Below, one piece after another: positions 59,992-64,000 of a stretch of DNA of 64,000 bases. Where the stretch lies: positions 248,001 to 312,000 of the forward strand of contig CAVVAY010000013.1 in the NCBI GenBank assembly GCA_963746465.1. Reading direction: 5' to 3'. The DNA comes from CAVVAY01 sp963746465 (GTDB lineage: Bacteria > Actinomycetota > Actinomycetes > JACCUZ01). How positions within the stretch are numbered: the stretch's first letter is position 1; each line of letters begins with the position of its first letter. The notes under the pieces were generated by a model, which saw only the letters and a list, made by a program, of their open reading frames with translations, made no database searches and was not told where the DNA came from. The position numbers and the translations under genes were made by a program.

Positions 59992-60804
59992 ATGGTCCTC
60001 CGGCGGGTGGTGAGCGGGCTGCCCGCGGCGGTGACCGGCCTGCTGGTGACGGTGGCCGGCCTGCTGGCGGCCGCACCGGAAGCGGTCGCCGGAGCGTCCT
60101 GGGGGTGGCCGCTGGCTCCCCGCCCGCAGGTCGCGGCCCGGTTCGTGGCCCCGGCCGGGCCGTATGCCCCAGGTCACCGCGGCGTCGACCTGGTGGCTCC
60201 GGCCGGTGCCCCGGTGCTCGCGCCGGCCGCCGGGACGGTCGCGTTCGCCGGCCGGGTGGCCGGCCGAGGGGTGGTGTCGGTCGACCACCCCGGCGGGTTG
60301 CGCACGACCTACGAGCCGGTGGCCGCGCGAGTGGCCCGCGGCGAGCCAGTCGCCCCCGGGACCGTGCTCGGCCTGCTGGAGGCTGGGCCGAGCCACTGCC
60401 CGCCGGCGACCTGCCTGCACTGGGGGCTGCGCCGGGGGGTCGTCTACCTCGACCCGCTCGCCCGGCTGGGGCAGGTCCGGGTGCGGCTGCTGCCGGTCTG
60501 GGCGCTCGACGGCCAGCCGCTGTCCGCGGGTCGCCCCGGCCGGGCAGTGTCCGGGTCCGGGTCCGGTTCCGGGTCGGCATCGCCGGTGGCTGATCTCGCT
60601 GCACCGTCCCCGTCCTCCCCATTCCGGGGAGCGGACACCGCGACCGGCGCCGTGGTCGTGGGCACCGGGGCCGCGGCCCTGCTCGGCGGCCCGCTGCTGC
60701 TCAGAGCAGGGAGGGCAGGTCCGCGGCGAGCCGGCGATAGTCGGCCGGCGCGTTGTAGGCCTGCGCGGAGACCCGCACGAAGCCGCGGCCCGCCCAGGAG
60801 GTGA
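59992..60804 (+). CDS. Secreted M23-family (LytM-like) peptidase
   Basis: A 270-aa exported protein. A Sec signal (residues 1-33, LPAAVTGLLVTVAGLLAAAPEAVA) is followed by an M23 domain: HRGVDL (His62, Asp66) and CLHWGL (His143). The first His of the usual HxH box is Cys141 here, with Cys136 nearby, a pattern I know from actinobacterial relatives placed beside rpsB; it may make the protein a regulator of a hydrolase rather than a hydrolase. A low-complexity C-terminal region (SGSGSGSGSAS) and a possible membrane segment follow. The 3' end overlaps the converging aminotransferase gene by about 100 bases, so the true end of functional sequence may be earlier. Confidence 0.82.
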   Translation: MVLRRVVSGLPAAVTGLLVTVAGLLAAAPEAVAGASWGWPLAPRPQVAARFVAPAGPYAPGHRGVDLVAPAGAPVLAPAAGTVAFAGRVAGRGVVSVDHPGGLRTTYEPVAARVARGEPVAPGTVLGLLEAGPSHCPPATCLHWGLRRGVVYLDPLARLGQVRVRLLPVWALDGQPLSAGRPGRAVSGSGSGSGSASPVADLAAPSPSSPFRGADTATGAVVVGTGAAALLGGPLLLRAGRAGPRRAGDSRPARCRPARRPARSRGPPRR

Positions 60805-61921
60805 CGGCCACCTCGACCGCGGAGGCCTCACCGATCCGGTCCTGCAACGCGTCCGCGGCCGGCACCGACGTGGCCACCCCCTCCGGCAGCGGCACGAGCT
60901 GCATGCTCACGGCGGCGTCCCGGGGCAGGTCGGCCGGCTCGACGTGCAGGGCCTTGGCGACCTCGAGCTGGCCGGCCACGGCGAGCTCCACGTTGTGCCG
61001 GCGCAGGCGGTCCAGGCCGATCCGCTCGAGCACCCGCAGGGCGCGCGGTGCGGACAGCCAGGCGGTCGGGTCCTCGGTGCCGGTGTCGTCGAAGGCCAGC
61101 GGGAAGCCGTCCGCCTCGCCCCAGGAGGCGACCAGCGGGCGCAGGACCGGACGCCAGCGCTCGGCTGCGTGCAGGACCGCGGTGCCGCGCGGCGCGCAGC
61201 ACCACTTGTGCAGGTTGCCGACGAAGAAGTCGGCACCGAGGCGCTCCAGGTCGACGGCCAGCATCCCCGGCGAGTGGGCGCCGTCGACCAGCACGGCCAC
61301 GCCGCGTTCCTGCAGAGCCGGGATCAGGCTCACGAGCGGCAATCGGCGGGCCGTCGGCGAGGTCACGTGGTCGAGCACGACCAGCCGGGTCCGGTCGTGG
61401 ACGGCGCCGAGCACGGTGGCCAGCGCCTCGTCGTCGGCGGCGGTGAGCGGGACGTGCACGGTGTCGACGGCCGCGCCCCGGTCTGCGGCGAACCGGTGGG
61501 CAGCGATGCGCACCGCGCCGTAGCTGTGGTCGGTGAGCAGCACGGCGTCGCCCGCGGCGAGCGGGAACGCGGACAGGACAGTGCTCGCGCCGCTGGTCGC
61601 GTTGTGCACGAACGCGAGCGAGCCCTCGTCGGCACCGAGGAACGCGCCGACCTCCGAGCGGGCGGCCACCAGCGCTGCCGGCAGCTCGCGGCGGAAGAAG
61701 CGGACCGGGTTGGTCTCCATCCGGTCCCGCCAGGACTGCTGCTCCTCGAGCACCGGGGTGGTCACCGCACCGAACGACCCGTGGTTGAGGTGGGCCACCG
61801 TGCTCTCGAGCGGCCACAGTGCCCGGACCTCGACCCAGTCCTCGCCCCACAGCGGGTTGGCGTCGACATCCGTCGCGGTCGCGGGTTCAGCGGGCATGAT
61901 GGTCAGCCTATGGTCGGACAT
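60701..61921 (-). CDS. Class V PLP-dependent aminotransferase (isopenicillin-N epimerase-like)
   Basis: A fold-type I PLP enzyme of 406 aa (398 if it starts at ATG 61897). Features are HLNHGSFGAVTTPVLEEQ, HNATSGASTVL, VLVDGAHSPGMLAVDL and the Schiff-base lysine in GNLHKWCCAPRGTAVL. This is the pattern of the isopenicillin-N epimerase/cysteine-desulphurase-like group; many members are amino-acid racemases, epimerases or desulphurases. No secondary-metabolite genes are near. ATG 61921 has GGGGAAG six bases upstream but would overlap the divergent gene's start; ATG 61897 avoids the overlap. Confidence 0.83.
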   Translation of the reverse strand: MSDHRLTIMPAEPATATDVDANPLWGEDWVEVRALWPLESTVAHLNHGSFGAVTTPVLEEQQSWRDRMETNPVRFFRRELPAALVAARSEVGAFLGADEGSLAFVHNATSGASTVLSAFPLAAGDAVLLTDHSYGAVRIAAHRFAADRGAAVDTVHVPLTAADDEALATVLGAVHDRTRLVVLDHVTSPTARRLPLVSLIPALQERGVAVLVDGAHSPGMLAVDLERLGADFFVGNLHKWCCAPRGTAVLHAAERWRPVLRPLVASWGEADGFPLAFDDTGTEDPTAWLSAPRALRVLERIGLDRLRRHNVELAVAGQLEVAKALHVEPADLPRDAAVSMQLVPLPEGVATSVPAADALQDRIGEASAVEVAVTSWAGRGFVRVSAQAYNAPADYRRLAADLPSLL

Positions 61922-62728
61922 CCGCGACTTCCCCGCCGACGCGGCCACCCGTTCGCTCCGGAGCGGCCGGTCGTGGCCGTGCTGCTGCTGGCGCTGGTCA
62001 CGGCGGGCTTGAGCCTGGTCGGGCCGGCCGCCACCGGGGCGGAGCCGCTGCCGCGGTACCACCCGAGCCGTCTCAGCTCCCTGGGCGACGCCCGCCAGGT
62101 GGTCGTCGTCACCGCGCCGTCCTGGTCGAGCAGCACCGCCGTGCTGCGTGCGTGGCAGCGCACCGACGACGGCGAGTGGCGGCTACGGATCGGCCCGGTG
62201 CACGCACGGGTCGGCCGTAACGGATTCGTGCTGGCCGACGAGCGCCGGCAGAGCACCGGGACCAGCCCGGCCGGCACGTTCGCGATCAGATCGGCCTTCG
62301 GCAACGGCGCCGACCCAGGGACCGCGCTGCCCTATCGGGTGGCCGACGGCAACGACTGGTGGACCTACGACCCGCGCGACCCGAGCACCTACAACGTGCT
62401 GCAGACCAGGCGGGTCAGCTCCGCACGGTGGCGGACCAGCTGGGCCGAGCACCTGTCGGCGTACGCGGCCCAGTACCGCTTCGTGGCGGTGCTGGACTTC
62501 AACCTGCCCGATGGCGTGCACCGCGCGGCCGACGGCCAGCGGATCGCCGACCAGCCGGCGGACACCCGGCTGGGCGGCGGGATCTTCCTGCACGTCAACG
62601 GACCGGGGGCGACCGCGGGCTGCGTGTCGATCCCGCGGGTCGACATGCGCCGCGTGCTGCGCTGGCTGGACCCGTCCGCGGGGCCGGTGCTGGTGATGGG
62701 ACCGCGCTCGGCGATCACCCGGCTCTGA
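61910..62728 (+). CDS. Exported L,D-transpeptidase-like (YkuD) protein
   Basis: A 272-aa protein with an N-terminal Arg-rich segment and signal helix (VVAVLLLALVTAGLSLVGPAATGA). The catalytic module is of YkuD type: the conserved His in GIFLHVNGPGATAGCVSIP and the nucleophile Cys in the same box, preceded by TSPAGTFAIRSAFG and PYRVADGNDWWTYD. It would form or edit 3-3 crosslinks in peptidoglycan. The spacing differs from classical LdtMt enzymes, so a variant subfamily is likely. The start ATG at 61910 is close to the divergent aminotransferase start, and no strong ribosome site is visible. Confidence 0.82.
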   Translation: MVGHPRLPRRRGHPFAPERPVVAVLLLALVTAGLSLVGPAATGAEPLPRYHPSRLSSLGDARQVVVVTAPSWSSSTAVLRAWQRTDDGEWRLRIGPVHARVGRNGFVLADERRQSTGTSPAGTFAIRSAFGNGADPGTALPYRVADGNDWWTYDPRDPSTYNVLQTRRVSSARWRTSWAEHLSAYAAQYRFVAVLDFNLPDGVHRAADGQRIADQPADTRLGGGIFLHVNGPGATAGCVSIPRVDMRRVLRWLDPSAGPVLVMGPRSAITRL

Positions 62729-62748
62729 GGGACGCCGGCCCGCCTGAC

Positions 62749-63624
62749 CTAGCCCTCGGCGAGCTTGCCGCGCAGCTGCAGCACGGCCTTGGTGTGCATC
62801 TGGCAGATGCGGCTCTCGGTGACCCCGAGGACCTGGCCGATCTCGGCGAGCGTGAGGCCCTCGTAGTAGTAGAGGGTGACGACGATCTTCTCCCGCTCCG
62901 GGAGCGTGTTGATCGCCTTGGCCAGCAGGAACTTGGTCTCCTCGGACTCGAAGGCGAGGACGGGGTCCTCGGCCTTGGTGTCCTCGAGGGTGTCGACCAG
63001 GCTGAGCTTGTCGCCCTTCTCGCCGCCCACGCTGAGCAGCTCGTCGAGCGCGACCACGTTGACGAAAGACACCTGGCTGAAGATCTGGTGCAGGTCCTCG
63101 AGCTTGATGCCGAGCTCGGCGGCCACCTCGGCCTCGCTGGGCGTGCGGTGCAGCTGCGCCTCCAGCGAGGCGTAGGCGCGCTCGACCTCGCGGGCCTTGT
63201 AGCGCACCGAGCGCGGGATCCAGTCGATGGCCCGCAGCTCGTCGATGATCGCCCCGCGGATGCGGCTGATCGCGTAGGTCTCGAACTTGATGGCGCGCTC
63301 GAGGTCGAACTTCTCGATGGCGTCGATCAGGCCGAAGATGCCGTAGGAGACGAGGTCGGCCTGCTCGATGTTGGGCGGCAGACCGACACCGACCCGGCCG
63401 GCGACGTACTTCACCAGCGGCGAGTAGTGCAGGATCAGCCGCTCCCGCAGCGCGGGCTCCGCGCTCTTCTTGAAGTCCTGCCAGAGCTCGCGCAGCGCCG
63501 CCTCGGCAGCGCTCTTCTCCGCCACGGCGTCGTCAGCGACGAGCTCGCGTGCGGCAGCGGCGGCGCCCACTCCCCCGGAGGGCGTGGCGGCAGCGCCGTC
63601 AGGCCCGTGGGTGCGCTTGGTCAT
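62749..63624 (-). CDS. whiG: RNA polymerase sigma factor of the WhiG/FliA group
   Basis: A 291-aa sigma factor with regions 2, 3 and 4. Region 2 begins PLVKYVAGRVGVGLPPNIEQADLVSYGIFGLIDAIEKFD and includes FETYAISRIRGAIIDELRAIDWIPRSVR; region 4 is LPEREKIVVTLYYYEGLTLAEIGQVLGVTESRICQMH. The sequence belongs to the WhiG/FliA family, which controls early sporulation in Streptomyces and flagella in motile actinobacteria; in this location (between xerC-like and rpsB) WhiG is the better name. Its 5' end overlaps the tyrosine recombinase gene by 26 bases. The 25-residue N-terminus is low-complexity. Confidence 0.9.
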   Translation of the reverse strand: MTKRTHGPDGAAATPSGGVGAAAAARELVADDAVAEKSAAEAALRELWQDFKKSAEPALRERLILHYSPLVKYVAGRVGVGLPPNIEQADLVSYGIFGLIDAIEKFDLERAIKFETYAISRIRGAIIDELRAIDWIPRSVRYKAREVERAYASLEAQLHRTPSEAEVAAELGIKLEDLHQIFSQVSFVNVVALDELLSVGGEKGDKLSLVDTLEDTKAEDPVLAFESEETKFLLAKAINTLPEREKIVVTLYYYEGLTLAEIGQVLGVTESRICQMHTKAVLQLRGKLAEG

Positions 63625-64000
63625 AAGTTGCCTTCAGCCGGTCGACGGACACATGGGTATAGATCTGCGTCGTGGCGAGCGTAGCGTGGCCAAGAAGCTC
63701 TTGAACGCTTCTCAGGTCGGCTCCTCCTTCCAGTAGGTGGGTAGCAGCCGAATGGCGGAGGCCGTGCGGCCCCAGGTCCGGTGCGCCCGGCACGTGGGCG
63801 AGCAGGTCGTGCACCACCCGCCGTACGGTCCGGGGGTCGATCCGGCCACCGCGGGAGCCCAGGAACAGGGCGGCGCCGCTGCCCGGCCCGAGCAGCCGCG
63901 GGCGGCCCTCCGCCTGCCAACGCTCCACGGCGCGCAGGGCCGGCAGCCCGACCGGCACGGTGCGCTCCTTTGCTCCCTTGCCCAGGACCCGGACGACCCG
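63599..64000 (-). CDS. Tyrosine recombinase (XerC/D-like), C-terminal part
   Basis: The gene enters from beyond the window; 133 codons are visible. The catalytic domain shows GKGAKERTVPV, PHGLRHSAATHLLEGG (HxxR), LGHATLATTQIYTHVSVDRL (His/Trp and nucleophile Tyr). This is the end of a XerC/XerD-type recombinase, which resolves chromosome dimers at dif sites. The place beside whiG matches other actinomycetes. The stop overlaps the start of whiG by 26 bases. The N-terminal DNA-binding part and first catalytic Arg are not in view. Confidence 0.88.
   Translation of the reverse strand, partial: RVVRVLGKGAKERTVPVGLPALRAVERWQAEGRPRLLGPGSGAALFLGSRGGRIDPRTVRRVVHDLLAHVPGAPDLGPHGLRHSAATHLLEGGADLRSVQELLGHATLATTQIYTHVSVDRLKATYDQAHPRA

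Noticed and set aside
59782..60013. Small plus-strand gene in the rpsB upstream region (starting SAPPPVDEVRWR)
   Set aside because: It runs into the M23 peptidase gene in another frame and has no ribosome site or recognisable content; the region looks like a promoter and leader.
63599..64000. Integrase of a mobile element
   Set aside because: The location next to whiG and the XerC-type motifs match the chromosomal recombinase known at this site in actinomycetes.

Overview
This window looks like the chromosome of a high-GC actinomycete (Actinomycetota), probably one that sporulates. The evidence is the very high GC content, frequent GTG starts, a WhiG/FliA-type sigma factor, an SsgA-like domain, a DivIVA-motif protein, a mycothiol-dependent formaldehyde dehydrogenase and a class-E-sortase-type LAQTG anchor. 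On the minus strand, the order xerC-like, whiG ... rpsB-tsf-pyrH-frr-cdsA-rlmN ... dxr-rseP-ispG-GNAT ... proS matches the backbone known from Streptomyces. I cannot name the genus.

Layout. 1-11070 (minus): partial HAD hydrolase, proS, a two-subunit ABC exporter, a ribbon-helix-helix/VOC pair, a GNAT, ispG, rseP and dxr. 11201-27752 is an accessory region: a secreted trypsin-like protease followed by a mini-ORF with a copy of its propeptide motif, a small HTH protein, a methyltransferase, an MBL-fold protein, and then a 13-kb locus of low-complexity Gly/Ser/Thr/Ala/Asp repeat genes. That locus holds a 904-aa membrane-anchored protein and a roughly 3,365-aa surface protein with a LAQTG sorting signal. 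The large gene is split by a one-base frame change in a G5 run and contains near-identical 1.2-kb tandem repeats. An XRE-type regulator lies just upstream.

27775-49073 is a polyamine/GABA catabolic region: gabT, a STAS-HATPase-SsgA fusion gene, a formaldehyde-detoxification set (mscR-MBL-DUF952), a saccharopine-dehydrogenase-like gene, an agmatinase-family ureohydrolase, a PuuB-like oxidase, potCBAD, two aminobutyraldehyde-dehydrogenase-like genes, an amidohydrolase, and a divergent Lrp-aminotransferase-PPOX-oxidase operon. Together these would import putrescine or spermidine and oxidise or transaminate it to aminobutyraldehyde, GABA and succinate semialdehyde.

49097-53549 holds a low-molecular-weight phosphatase, a Rieske/membrane redox module with a 24-aa membrane peptide, a GNAT and a propionyl-CoA synthetase. 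53600-64000 is the conserved translation, lipid and cell-division block (DivIVA-motif protein, rlmN, cdsA, frr, pyrH, tsf, rpsB), followed by an M23 peptidase, a class V aminotransferase, an L,D-transpeptidase-like protein, whiG and the 3' part of a tyrosine recombinase gene. I saw no tRNA, rRNA, CRISPR array or transposase.
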